47,629 nt of DNA from Lachnospiraceae bacterium (GTDB lineage: Bacteria > Bacillota > Clostridia > Lachnospirales > Lachnospiraceae): NCBI GenBank assembly GCA_024690885.1, contig JAILOI010000119.1, forward strand, positions 1 through 47,629. The letters run 5' to 3'. Of this stretch, positions 36,592 through 44,944 are shown one piece after another (positions within the stretch are counted from its first letter, which is position 1; every line of letters begins with the position of its first letter). Under the pieces are notes generated by a model, which was given only the letters and a program-made list of their open reading frames with translations, did no database searches and was not told the DNA's origin. A program made the position numbers and the translations under genes.

Positions 36592-36620
36592 TTGAAATCG
36601 TTACCTCATTCACTTATAAT
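36592..36620 (+). promoter_or_regulatory. Purine permease gene promoter
   Basis: TTGAAA (36592-36597), 17 bases, perfect TATAAT (36615-36620). The 60-base leader holds only a short hairpin (TGGGA with TCCCA near 36634-36647) and is too short for a purine riboswitch. Confidence 0.8.
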
Positions 36621-36688
36621 CAAGTCGTTGTTTTGGGATTTTTCCCAGGCGAGGTTTTCAGTTACATATTAGAGGAGGAGTTATAAAC

Positions 36689-38059
36689 ATGTTAGAAAAT
36701 CTTTTCAAACTGAAAGAAAACAACACCACTGTGAAAACAGAAGTGTTGGCCGGATTTACCACATTTATGACCATGGCGTATATTCTGGCTGTTAATCCAA
36801 GCATCTTGTCTGCATCCGGTATGGATAGCACCGCAGTTTTGATTGCAACTTGTCTTGCATCTTGCTTGGGTACATTATGTATGGCATTTCTTGCAAATTA
36901 TCCATTTGCTTTGGCACCTGGAATGGGCTTGAATGCATATTTGGCTTATACAGTTTGTTTGAACATGGGCTATGACTGGCGTGTGGCTTTGATGGCAGTA
37001 TTCATAGAAGGCTTAATCTTCATCGTATTGTCTTTGACCAATGTACGTGAGGCCATCTTCAATGCAATCCCAAGCACCTTGAAGAAGGGTGTATCTGCAG
37101 GTATCGGATTATTCGTTGCCTTCATTGGTTTGCAGGGAGCACACTTGGTTGTTGCTAACAGCTCTACCATTATTTCTTATGTGAATTTCCGTGATAACTG
37201 GCATACCCTTGGTATTTGTGCCGTTCTCGCATTGATCGGTTTGATGATTACCGCAATCTTATATTACAAGGGCGTGATGGGAGCCATCTTAATCGGTATC
37301 CTTGCCACCTGGATTCTTGGTATGATTATGCAGGCTTGCGGCGTTTATGTACCGGATTTTGAGAACGGATTCTATTCCTTGTATCCGTCCTTTGCAATCA
37401 CTGATTTCTCCAAGTTGGGTGAGACCTTTGGTCAGTGCTTCCAGGCAGATTTCAGCAACGTGGGTATGATAAACTTTATCATCGTAATTTTCTCTTTCTT
37501 ATTCGTCGATATGTTTGATACCATCGGAACCTTGATCGGTGTTTCTGAGAAGGCAAACTTCCTTGACAAGGATGAGAAGCTTCCACGTGTAAAGCAGGCA
37601 TTACTTGCTGATGCAATTGCAACCAGTGCCGGAGCAATTCTTGGTACATCTACCACCACAACCTTCGTAGAGAGCTCTGCAGGTGTTGGAGCCGGCGGAC
37701 GTACCGGATTAACTTCCGTTGTTACCGGTTTGTTATTCTTACTGGCAATCTTCTTTGCACCGGTATTTACAGCAATTCCAGGATTTGCAACTGCACCGGC
37801 TTTGATCTTCGTTGGATTCTTGATGTTATCCACCGTTGTGAAGATTGAGTTCAGTGATTTCCGCGAAGCCGTTCCTGCGTACTTAACCATTCTGTGCATG
37901 CCTTTGATGTACAGCATTGCAGAGGGTATTGCAATTGGAGTTGTTTCTTATGTTGTAATCAATGTTGTTTGCAACCTGGTTTCCGATGAGAAGAAGAAAA
38001 TCACTCCTTTGATGTATGTATTGGCAATCTTATTCGTTTGCAAGTACATCTTCTTATAA
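36689..38059 (+). CDS. AzgA/PbuG-type purine permease (NCS2 superfamily)
   Basis: A 456-residue polytopic membrane protein with some 12 to 14 hydrophobic spans, expected to import adenine, guanine or hypoxanthine with protons. Signatures are EVLAGFTTFMTMAYILAVNP at the N-terminus, ANYPFALAPGMGLNAY, and FLFVDMFDTIGTLIGV with TSTTTTFVESSAGVGAGGRTGL, which separate the AzgA/PbuG branch from uracil or xanthine carriers. The ribosome binding site is AGGAGGAG. The gene has a strong promoter and terminator and is transcribed alone. Exact base preference cannot be read from sequence. Confidence 0.92.
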   Translation: MLENLFKLKENNTTVKTEVLAGFTTFMTMAYILAVNPSILSASGMDSTAVLIATCLASCLGTLCMAFLANYPFALAPGMGLNAYLAYTVCLNMGYDWRVALMAVFIEGLIFIVLSLTNVREAIFNAIPSTLKKGVSAGIGLFVAFIGLQGAHLVVANSSTIISYVNFRDNWHTLGICAVLALIGLMITAILYYKGVMGAILIGILATWILGMIMQACGVYVPDFENGFYSLYPSFAITDFSKLGETFGQCFQADFSNVGMINFIIVIFSFLFVDMFDTIGTLIGVSEKANFLDKDEKLPRVKQALLADAIATSAGAILGTSTTTTFVESSAGVGAGGRTGLTSVVTGLLFLLAIFFAPVFTAIPGFATAPALIFVGFLMLSTVVKIEFSDFREAVPAYLTILCMPLMYSIAEGIAIGVVSYVVINVVCNLVSDEKKKITPLMYVLAILFVCKYIFL

Positions 38060-38074
38060 GCGTTAATAAGCGAG

Positions 38075-38108
38075 GGGGCTTTTGTGTTTTGCACGAAAGC
38101 CCCTTTTT
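38075..38108 (+). terminator. Purine permease terminator
   Basis: A 12-bp stem (38075-38086 with 38092-38103, one G-U pair, loop TTTTG) then T5. Confidence 0.9.
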
Positions 38109-38111
38109 CTA

Positions 38112-38140
38112 TTGACGAAAGTCGCGGAATGTTTAAAAAT
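38112..38140 (+). promoter_or_regulatory. Candidate acyltransferase-DUF6320 promoter
   Basis: TTGACG (38112-38117), 17 bases, AAAAAT (38135-38140). It begins right after the previous terminator and would leave a leader of roughly 13 bases. Confidence 0.5.
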
Positions 38141-38159
38141 AGGACTTGTGAGGTGAATT

Positions 38160-39437
38160 ATGGCACGACGTGAGAAAAAATGGGAAAAACTGGATAATAC
38201 GGCGAATATTTTCCCGGTCATTGCAGGGGAAGCAATGACGAATACCTATCGTATCAGCGTGGTATTGAAGGAAGAAATTCAGAAGGAATTGTTACAGGAA
38301 GCGTTGGATTTGGTAATTCCCAAGCTGCCGGGCTTTAATTTACGTTTGCGCAGTGGATTCTTCTGGTACTATATGGAGGAGAACGGCAAGGCATCTCCGA
38401 AGGTACATGAGGAGCATTCCTATCCATGTCGATTGATTCACGGCAACAAGAACAACAGCTATATGTTCCGTGTTTCTTATTATCATAAGCGAATCAACTT
38501 AGAGGTGTTCCATGTACTTGCAGACGGTACCGGTGGAATGTCCTTGATGCGAGAGCTGACCTATCAGTATCTGAGATTGTCGCATCCGGAATTGCGTGAG
38601 CAGTTAGGGGATGGATTATCTTCGGAAACCTCCTTGAATCGGGAGGATAGCTTCGAGAAAAACTACAAGAAGGCATCGAAGAGTGTCTATAAAACCAAGC
38701 GGGCATTCTTAGTAGAGGGAGAGCGGTTGCCGTATCATGGATTTGGGGTTGTTCATGGCTATATGCCGGTGGAAGCCTTAAAGCGTGTGGCCAAGGAGCA
38801 ATATCAGGCCAGCATCAATGAATATCTGGTAGCCACTTTCATTTATGCTACGTATCAGACCTATCGCAGCAAGGTAACCAAGGAACGTCCGGTGCGTGTT
38901 GCGGTTCCGGTGAATTTGCGTCCGTACTTTGAATCCAATACCACCAAGAACTTTTTCGTTATGGTTTCCGCAGAATTTATTCCAGAGAAGGATGATTATA
39001 CCTTTGCAGAAATCGTAGCCATTACCAAGAACAGCTTGCGGGAACAGATTACCAAGGAAAACCTAGAGAATATCTTTTCCTACAACGTGTCCAACAAGCA
39101 GTATTTGGTGGCACGTGCAGTTCCATTGGTACTGAAAAATATTGCAATGAAATTTGTATACAATCGGTCGGCTTTGGCCAATACCACCACCATTACCAAT
39201 ATCGGTAATATCTCGGTAGAAGAGGCATACCAGCCGTACATCGATGGATTCCATTGTTTTATCGCCTTTTCCAAGGGCCAGGAAATCAAGGGAACCATTG
39301 CTTCCTACAACGGAACCCTGACTTATAGTTTTGCATCCGCCTATGAGGATACCGATATTCAACGTCGGATTTTCTCTCAGATTGCAGCGGATGGCGTAGA
39401 AGTGAAAATCGAAACGAACGGAGTGTTCTATGAATAA
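38160..39437 (+). CDS. Condensation-fold acyltransferase
   Basis: A 425-residue protein of the CoA-dependent acyltransferase superfamily (alcohol acetyltransferase, condensation and WS/DGAT relatives). The catalytic HxxxDG motif is intact as HVLADG at residues 118-123, with the N-terminal lobe pattern MTNTYRISVVLKEEI before it and the second lobe (VRVAVPVNLRPYF, then TITNIGNI) after it. It has no transmembrane span. The gene overlaps the next, a DUF6320 membrane protein, by eight bases, so the two are translationally coupled and probably work together at the membrane. Acceptor and acyl donor are unknown; an acetylated lipid or glycan is a reasonable guess. Confidence 0.78.
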   Translation: MARREKKWEKLDNTANIFPVIAGEAMTNTYRISVVLKEEIQKELLQEALDLVIPKLPGFNLRLRSGFFWYYMEENGKASPKVHEEHSYPCRLIHGNKNNSYMFRVSYYHKRINLEVFHVLADGTGGMSLMRELTYQYLRLSHPELREQLGDGLSSETSLNREDSFEKNYKKASKSVYKTKRAFLVEGERLPYHGFGVVHGYMPVEALKRVAKEQYQASINEYLVATFIYATYQTYRSKVTKERPVRVAVPVNLRPYFESNTTKNFFVMVSAEFIPEKDDYTFAEIVAITKNSLREQITKENLENIFSYNVSNKQYLVARAVPLVLKNIAMKFVYNRSALANTTTITNIGNISVEEAYQPYIDGFHCFIAFSKGQEIKGTIASYNGTLTYSFASAYEDTDIQRRIFSQIAADGVEVKIETNGVFYE

Positions 39438-40104
39438 GTGCAAGCGCTGCGGCGTGTATATCTGTGATGATACCGAGGTCTGCCCACTATGTAAGGGCGT
39501 CCTGGAGAACGACGGATCGAAGGAACAAGAGCATATTAATATCTATCCCAATATATTGCGGAAGGACCGTACGTGGAATTTGATTTTGCGTATCCTATTG
39601 GCAACATGGGTTGTGGGAACCATCGTCCTGGTATTTATCAATTATCAGGTGCCGCATAAGGTATGGTGGTCGGTAGTGGCCAGCGCATCCTATTTTTATG
39701 CATTGTCGGTGGTACGTCTGTTGACCCATCCCTACGCCGGATATCTGCGCCGTATTTTTGGAATCGTATTTGGTGCCATGATTCTAAATCTGGTGATTGA
39801 TTATTGCTTTGGATTCCATGGCTGGTCGCTGAATTACATTTTTCCGGCTGCCTTGTTCTTCATCAACTTTGCCTTGATTCTGCTGATGATTATCAATCAC
39901 AGAAATTGGCAAAGCTACATGATGCTACAGATTTTTTCCATCTTCATCGGTGGAATTCCCCTGTTGTTTATTAAGTGGGGCTGGGTTACGCATCCGCTTT
40001 TGTCCGAGATTGCATTTCTCTCATCGGTGGTCCTGTTTTTGGGTACCTTAATCGTGGGTGGAAGCGCGGCACGGAATGAATTGAAGCGTCGATTCTATAT
40101 TTAA
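39430..40104 (+). CDS. DUF6320 membrane protein with zinc ribbon
   Basis: A 224-residue protein beginning with a four-cysteine zinc ribbon (Cys4, Cys7, Cys18, Cys21, in MNKCKRCGVYI and DTEVCPLC) and then about six predicted transmembrane helices from residue 50 on. The arrangement matches the DUF6320 family. Its start lies inside the upstream acyltransferase gene (8-base overlap), indicating coupled synthesis. The usual association of this family with acyltransferases, and in some genomes with an alpha/beta hydrolase, hints at a membrane module that modifies an acceptor. No hydrolase gene is present here. Confidence 0.8.
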   Translation: MNKCKRCGVYICDDTEVCPLCKGVLENDGSKEQEHINIYPNILRKDRTWNLILRILLATWVVGTIVLVFINYQVPHKVWWSVVASASYFYALSVVRLLTHPYAGYLRRIFGIVFGAMILNLVIDYCFGFHGWSLNYIFPAALFFINFALILLMIINHRNWQSYMMLQIFSIFIGGIPLLFIKWGWVTHPLLSEIAFLSSVVLFLGTLIVGGSAARNELKRRFYI

Positions 40105-40167
40105 GTCCATTTATATGGACACATACACTGTTATCCTGAACCTATCAAAGTTAAGGAGGCAGTTATT

Positions 40168-40368
40168 ATGAATACAAATCATGGTTTAGATCGTGGGAAA
40201 ATTATTGCGTGTGGAGTGGTTGCTTTGACCGGATCCTTGACGGTAATTTTCCTGCTTTTTTTATTCTCGGGTGTGGATATTCGTACCTTTGACCGAACCG
40301 CGCTTGTCTCGATTTTATCAGTGTGTAGCGCCTTCGCGTGGGGAGTTTTACTGTGTAGAAACTGTTGA
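40168..40368 (+). CDS. Small two-span membrane protein
   Basis: A 66-residue protein I do not recognise. Two hydrophobic segments (about residues 11-34 and 45-62) separated by a short polar turn make it a small membrane protein. The strong ribosome binding site AAGGAGG with correct spacing to the ATG supports it as real. The -35 box of the next gene overlaps its stop codon. An imperfect palindrome GTCCAT-TTAT-ATGGAC (40105-40120) lies just upstream. It may belong to the acyltransferase-DUF6320 unit. Confidence 0.6.
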   Translation: MNTNHGLDRGKIIACGVVALTGSLTVIFLLFLFSGVDIRTFDRTALVSILSVCSAFAWGVLLCRNC

Positions 40369-40393
40369 CTGGCAAATCATTGTTTCCTATAAT
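40365..40393 (+). promoter_or_regulatory. Surface protein gene promoter
   Basis: TTGACT (40365-40370), 17 bases, perfect TATAAT (40388-40393). It is one of the best promoters in the window and overlaps the last codons of the small membrane protein gene. Confidence 0.85.
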
Positions 40394-40448
40394 TTGAGGT
40401 AGATACTTTCGGTGAATACTCGCGGAAGGGAAACGAAGGAGATTTGGT

Positions 40449-41759
40449 ATGAAGAGAATTTCGAAGCTGGCAATGGCAGTGCTGTTGTTGGCTGTTATGA
40501 TGTTTGCGAATGTGGAGACGGTTTGTGCCCAGGGAAGCACAACCATCTACTTATCTACGAATGATGCAATTGGTGTGGGGGACTCGGTATCGGTTACCAT
40601 TAAGGGAACCGAGAGCTCTTCCGTAACCGTGAAATATACGGATGCAGTATTATCTTTTGTCAGCTGCACCAATGATTCCTATAAGACCGACGGCAATTCC
40701 ATTATCTACACCGGCAAGGAAGCAACCATTAAGTTCAGCGGCAAGGCAGATGGCAAGGCCAATGTCATTGTATCTTCCGATGCGCTGACCGGCAGTAGTG
40801 CTCAGATTACCGTATCCGGTGGTGGCACTGCAGCAACAGAAGAGCCGGCGGAAGAGAATCCGGTGGAGACGGAAGAAACAACAACAGAGGAGACAACCAC
40901 TGAAACAAGTGAACCGGTAACCTTTGAGGGCGCAGCAGTTGGACCGATTACGGTGGCAACAGCAGAGGCTCCATTGAGTGATCATTTGGTTGAGGCTGCG
41001 TTTGTAACAGAGGATGGCCAGACGGTATCCGCTTATCGATTACAGAATACCGAGAGCGATTTCTATTATTTTTATGGTACGGATGAAGAAGGCAATGGAG
41101 CATGGTACTGTTACGACGGTGCCAACCATACGTTGCAGCGTGCGGATGCTACTGTTTTTGCTGCAATTGGAAGTGCATCCACGGAAGCTACAAACACGGA
41201 TGCACAAGTGAGTGAATCAACCGAAGAGGAGGAAGCGGTTTCCTGGCAGGAGCGTGCCGTATCCTTGTACAAGTCTCGGAAGGCAGTGTTGATTATTCTG
41301 TTTATCCTTCTGATTGCGGGTATGGTATTTTTGAATATCCATCTGAAGAAGCGGGATGAGGAATATGATGATGACGAAGACGACTTCTTTGAGGAATACC
41401 AGGAGGCACAGGAGCGCAGAGATGCCATGGAGCATGTGAGCACGAAGCGCAGTGAGCCGGAGGTGAAGACGGTTGTAGCCGGCAAGGAAGGCTTTTCCAA
41501 TCCGAAGACGGAAGATATTCCACAGGATTTATCTGCAGCATTGGAAGAGACGGTCCGTGCAACCAAGGCAGAAGCGTCTCGGGAAGTGGCAGCAGCAACA
41601 CCGAGAACGGTTGCGAAGCCTACTATGAAGCAGCCGACGAAGCAGGATACCATTGCAGACGATATTGACTTATCCGATGCAATTATCAAGCAGGTAACAA
41701 AACCATCCCACAAACAGGATGAGGATGATTTGACAATAATCGATTTCAACGATTTATAG
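40449..41759 (+). CDS. Secreted, membrane-anchored surface protein
   Basis: A 436-residue protein with a signal peptide (residues 1-28, likely cut after VCA), an extracellular all-beta domain (30-125, cohesin/Ig-like: ISVxDSVSVTI-type pattern with VKYTDAVLSFVSC), a Thr/Glu-rich linker (125-160), a second small domain with many aromatic residues (160-240), a single transmembrane helix (278-298), and a long highly charged cytoplasmic tail (300-436) starting with an acidic stretch. The tail is unusual for a plain adhesin and suggests contact with an intracellular partner. The function is unknown. It has a strong promoter of its own and is followed by clpC. Confidence 0.75.
   Translation: MKRISKLAMAVLLLAVMMFANVETVCAQGSTTIYLSTNDAIGVGDSVSVTIKGTESSSVTVKYTDAVLSFVSCTNDSYKTDGNSIIYTGKEATIKFSGKADGKANVIVSSDALTGSSAQITVSGGGTAATEEPAEENPVETEETTTEETTTETSEPVTFEGAAVGPITVATAEAPLSDHLVEAAFVTEDGQTVSAYRLQNTESDFYYFYGTDEEGNGAWYCYDGANHTLQRADATVFAAIGSASTEATNTDAQVSESTEEEEAVSWQERAVSLYKSRKAVLIILFILLIAGMVFLNIHLKKRDEEYDDDEDDFFEEYQEAQERRDAMEHVSTKRSEPEVKTVVAGKEGFSNPKTEDIPQDLSAALEETVRATKAEASREVAAATPRTVAKPTMKQPTKQDTIADDIDLSDAIIKQVTKPSHKQDEDDLTIIDFNDL
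41730..41758 (+). promoter_or_regulatory. Candidate clpC promoter
   Basis: A perfect TTGACA (41730-41735), 17 bases, then TTTATA (41753-41758). The -10 is weak. The site lies inside the end of the surface protein gene. Confidence 0.35.
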
Positions 41760-41770
41760 AAGAAATCGAT
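41739..41770 (+). promoter_or_regulatory. Nine-base inverted repeat before clpC
   Basis: ATCGATTTC (41739-41747) and GAAATCGAT (41762-41770) are perfect inverse copies with a 14-base spacer. They bracket the candidate -10 box and the stop of the surface protein gene. This is not a CtsR heptad repeat nor CIRCE. It could be an operator for clpC or a messenger hairpin. Confidence 0.4.
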
Positions 41771-41792
41771 GACAGTGAAGGAATGACGAGAT

Positions 41793-44387
41793 ATGAATTA
41801 TACCAATGATTTAAAGAAGGCACTGGAGCAGGCAAAGCGCATTTCCAAACGTCTCAAGCATAATTATATTGGTACAGAACATCTATTGCTTGGACTTCTG
41901 AAAGTACGCAATTCGGTGGCACGGAAGGTGCTGGAGAATGAAGGCGTAGACGAATCCAATGTTTTAAAATTAATCAGTGAATTGATTGCCCCATCCAGTG
42001 GAGTTTCTCTATTGGATCGGGACGGCGAGACACCGAAGTATAAGCAGGCATTACAGCAGGCAGGCAAGGAAGCCGGATATAGCCATTCTTCCGAGATTGG
42101 TACCGAGCATTTGCTGCTTGCTTTGTTGCGCTTAACGGATTGCGCAGCTTCTCGGTTGTTAACATCTTTGGATGTGAACTTGCAGAAGTTGTATTCGGAA
42201 ATTGTAACCGCCATGGGTAAGCAGGGCGACTTCTATCGGGAAGAGATGATGCAGCGCAACCGCAAGGGCTCTCATGGGGCTGCTGCCGGTGATACGCCGT
42301 TTTTGAATCAGTATTCCAGAGACTTGACCGCTTATGCGGCAGAGGGCAAATTAGACCCAATTGTAGGACGTGAGAACGAAATCTCTCGTGTGATTCAGAT
42401 TTTGAGCCGTCGCGGTAAGAACAATCCTTGTCTGATTGGAGAGCCGGGCGTTGGTAAGACTGCGATTGTAGAGGGATTATCCCAGCGAATTCAGTCCGGC
42501 GTGGTTCCGGATTCCGTCAAGGGCAAGAAGGTTTTGACCCTGGATTTGTCCGGTATGGTAGCTGGTTCCAAGTATCGTGGTGAATTTGAGGAGCGTATTA
42601 AGAACGTTATCAACGAAGTGACAGCAGCGGGTAACGTGTTGTTGTTTATCGATGAGATTCATACATTGATTGGTGCCGGTGGTGCCGAGGGTGCTATTGA
42701 TGCGGCCAATATATTAAAACCGGCCATGGCCCGTGGTGATATTCAGATTATCGGAGCAACCACCGTAACCGAATATCGGAAATATATTGAGAAGGATGCT
42801 GCATTGGAGCGTCGTTTTCAACCGGTATTGGTGGAGGAACCATCCGTTGCAGAAACCAAGGATATCTTGCGTGGCATCAAATCCCAGTATGAGGAACATC
42901 ATGGGGTGACCATCTCTGAGGAAGCCATGGATGCCTGTGTGGAATTAGCCGAGCGTTATATCAGCGATCGCTTCCTTCCGGATAAGGCCATTGACTTAAT
43001 GGATGAGGCAGCTGCCCGTCTTCGATTGATGTCGGTGAAAGCACCGGAAGAAATTTATCGTCTGGAAAATCAATATCATAATTTGGATGAGCAATTAGAG
43101 GATGCCATTCGAAATCAGAATTTGACGGAAGCATCCCTCATTAAGAAGGAGCGGGAGGCTTGTGCGCTACAGGTTAGTAAGCTTCGGAAGAAGTATGAGC
43201 GTGCGAAGCAGCGTCGCCGTTTGACCCTGTCAGAAGATGATGTTGCGGATGTGGTATCCCTGTGGACCAAGATTCCGGTATCGAAGTTAAACGAATCCGA
43301 ATCCGTAAAGCTTCGTAATTTAGAGAAGACCTTGCATAAGCGTGTGATTGGTCAGGAGGAAGCGGTCAATGCGGTAGCCAAGGCGGTTCGTCGTGGCCGT
43401 GTAGGACTGAAGGAACCGGGTCGACCAATCGGATCTTTCTTATTCCTTGGACCGACCGGTGTTGGTAAGACAGAGATTTCCAAGGCATTGGCCGAGGCGG
43501 TCTTCGGTAACGAAGAGAGCATGATCCGTGTGGATATGACGGAATATATGGAGAAGCACAGTGTATCGAAGATGATTGGTTCTCCTCCGGGATATGTGGG
43601 ATACGAAGAAGGCGGCCAGTTAAGTGAGAAGGTTCGACGGAATCCGTATTCGGTAATTTTGTTTGATGAAATTGAGAAGGCGCATCAGGATGTCTTCAAT
43701 GTTTTGCTGCAGGTATTGGATGATGGACATATCACCGATGCCCAGGGACGGAAGGTGGACTTTAAGAACACCATCATTATCATGACCTCCAATGCCGGCG
43801 CCAAGGAAATTATGGAGCCGAAGAAATTGGGCTTTGCACCGGAAGAGAATGAGAAGGCAGATCATGAGCGGATGAAGTCCCGCGTGATGGCGGAACTGCA
43901 GCATATTTTTAAGCCGGAGTTTTTGAATCGAATTGATGAGACCATTGTCTTCCGCGCATTAAACAAGGACGATATGAAACAGATTGTATCCATTATGACC
44001 AAGTCCTTGATTGATCGATGTGCAACGCAGATGAATCTGGATTTGAAGATTCGTGACAGCGTGAAGAAGTACATTGTGGAGAAAGCATATGATCCGAAGT
44101 TTGGAGCGAGACCATTACGTCGTAAGATTCAAACGGATTTGGAAGATGTGTTATCGGAGGAGATTTTAAGTCATCGGATTGCTTCCGGAGATACGGTCAT
44201 TGCCACCGTCAAGAACGATCGAATTGTATTTGAGGGTGCCGGTGCGACCAAACCGGCGAAGAAGGCTACTGCCAAGAAGACGACGAAGAAGTCGGCAACA
44301 GCGTCTGCAACCAAGAATAAGACCACGAAGACGAAAACGACGCGTAAGAAAACGACCACCGCAAAAACGACCCGTAAGAAATCTTAA
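41793..44387 (+). CDS. clpC: ClpC-type AAA+ unfoldase with basic C-terminal tail
   Basis: An 864-residue Hsp100 unfoldase that feeds substrates to ClpP. It has an N-terminal double Clp repeat ([17 protein letters not shown]), AAA-1 with GEPGVGKT, a coiled middle domain with the UVR-like linker, AAA-2 with GPTGVGKT, and the ClpP-docking LGF loop ([10 protein letters not shown]). The last 50 residues (815-864) are an added tail with 18 Lys/Arg, 16 Thr and no acidic residue, like histone H1 tails. The usual partners ctsR, mcsA and mcsB are not upstream; a surface protein gene is. radA lies two genes downstream, as is usual. Confidence 0.94.
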   Translation: MNYTNDLKKALEQAKRISKRLKHNYIGTEHLLLGLLKVRNSVARKVLENEGVDESNVLKLISELIAPSSGVSLLDRDGETPKYKQALQQAGKEAGYSHSSEIGTEHLLLALLRLTDCAASRLLTSLDVNLQKLYSEIVTAMGKQGDFYREEMMQRNRKGSHGAAAGDTPFLNQYSRDLTAYAAEGKLDPIVGRENEISRVIQILSRRGKNNPCLIGEPGVGKTAIVEGLSQRIQSGVVPDSVKGKKVLTLDLSGMVAGSKYRGEFEERIKNVINEVTAAGNVLLFIDEIHTLIGAGGAEGAIDAANILKPAMARGDIQIIGATTVTEYRKYIEKDAALERRFQPVLVEEPSVAETKDILRGIKSQYEEHHGVTISEEAMDACVELAERYISDRFLPDKAIDLMDEAAARLRLMSVKAPEEIYRLENQYHNLDEQLEDAIRNQNLTEASLIKKEREACALQVSKLRKKYERAKQRRRLTLSEDDVADVVSLWTKIPVSKLNESESVKLRNLEKTLHKRVIGQEEAVNAVAKAVRRGRVGLKEPGRPIGSFLFLGPTGVGKTEISKALAEAVFGNEESMIRVDMTEYMEKHSVSKMIGSPPGYVGYEEGGQLSEKVRRNPYSVILFDEIEKAHQDVFNVLLQVLDDGHITDAQGRKVDFKNTIIIMTSNAGAKEIMEPKKLGFAPEENEKADHERMKSRVMAELQHIFKPEFLNRIDETIVFRALNKDDMKQIVSIMTKSLIDRCATQMNLDLKIRDSVKKYIVEKAYDPKFGARPLRRKIQTDLEDVLSEEILSHRIASGDTVIATVKNDRIVFEGAGATKPAKKATAKKTTKKSATASATKNKTTKTKTTRKKTTTAKTTRKKS

Positions 44388-44437
44388 ATATTTATTAAAA
44401 CCGGTGGTGTATGCTGGAATTTTACAGGCTCGTATTA

Positions 44438-44443
44438 TATAAT
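44438..44443 (+). promoter_or_regulatory. Candidate -10 box for the 137-residue protein gene
   Basis: A perfect TATAAT lies 42 bases before the next start, but the -35 region (TGGAAT at 44415-44420) is weak. Confidence 0.4.
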
Positions 44444-44484
44444 TTATGTAAGTTAAATTCTAGGAATTGCGCAGGAGGAGCACA

Positions 44485-44898
44485 ATGGCTGTAGTTAGTG
44501 AATTGATTCGCAGTGAATCAGACGGAACCATCAGTTTTGGTGATTACACGAAGACTGAGAAGTCCAAATTAGATGATTTTAAACATGCCGGAGATGTCTA
44601 CAAAGTGAAGACATTCAAGGAGATTACCAAATTGGAACGTAACGGAATGTTCGTTTATGAATCTGTTCCGGGAACTTCGGTAGAGCATCTGGAAGTAACC
44701 GATGAGAAGTTAGCCTTTCTTGTAGAGGGTTGCGAGGATGCCAATATTACATTGGAATTAGAGCCGGAGACCGAATACGATATTACCGTAAATCATAACG
44801 ATGCCGGTAAGATGAAAACCAATTTAGGTGGTAAGTTAAGCTTGAGTGTGGAACTGGAAGTTGGAAGCAGTGTTCCGGTCGTTGTTAAGAAAGCATAA
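44485..44898 (+). CDS. Conserved protein of unknown function (often mislabelled endosialidase)
   Basis: A 137-residue protein of a family I recall as common in Lachnospiraceae, often tagged endosialidase, though nothing here resembles a sialidase (no Asp-box, far too short). It is mostly beta, with conserved stretches SDGTISFGDYTKTEKSKLDDF, VKTFKEITKLERNGMFVYE and MKTNLGGKLSLSVEL. No signal peptide or membrane span is seen, so it is probably cytoplasmic. The frame opens at 44467, but AGGAGGAG fixes the ATG at 44485. It lies between clpC and radA and ends at a strong terminator. Confidence 0.78.
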   Translation: MAVVSELIRSESDGTISFGDYTKTEKSKLDDFKHAGDVYKVKTFKEITKLERNGMFVYESVPGTSVEHLEVTDEKLAFLVEGCEDANITLELEPETEYDITVNHNDAGKMKTNLGGKLSLSVELEVGSSVPVVVKKA

Positions 44899-44905
44899 GT
44901 AGAAG

Positions 44906-44932
44906 GCCCTGCCTGATGGCAGGGCTTTTTTT
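44906..44932 (+). terminator. Terminator-like hairpin directly before radA
   Basis: An eight-base-pair GC-rich stem (44906-44913 with 44918-44925, loop TGAT) then T7 (44926-44932). The T-run merges with the radA ribosome binding site (AGGAG from 44933), so radA transcripts must pass through it. Confidence 0.9.
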
Positions 44933-44944
44933 AGGAGTTTTTTC

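Noticed and set aside
36621-36688. Possible purine riboswitch before the purine permease
   Set aside because: The leader is only about 60 bases with one tiny hairpin; the three-way junction core and conserved loops are absent.
40105-40120. Palindrome GTCCAT-TTAT-ATGGAC as a terminator of the DUF6320 gene
   Set aside because: The stem is only six pairs and no T-run follows; at most a weak operator-like site.
41700-41792. CtsR operator before clpC
   Set aside because: I looked for tandem GGTCAAA-like heptads and found none; only an unrelated inverted repeat is present.
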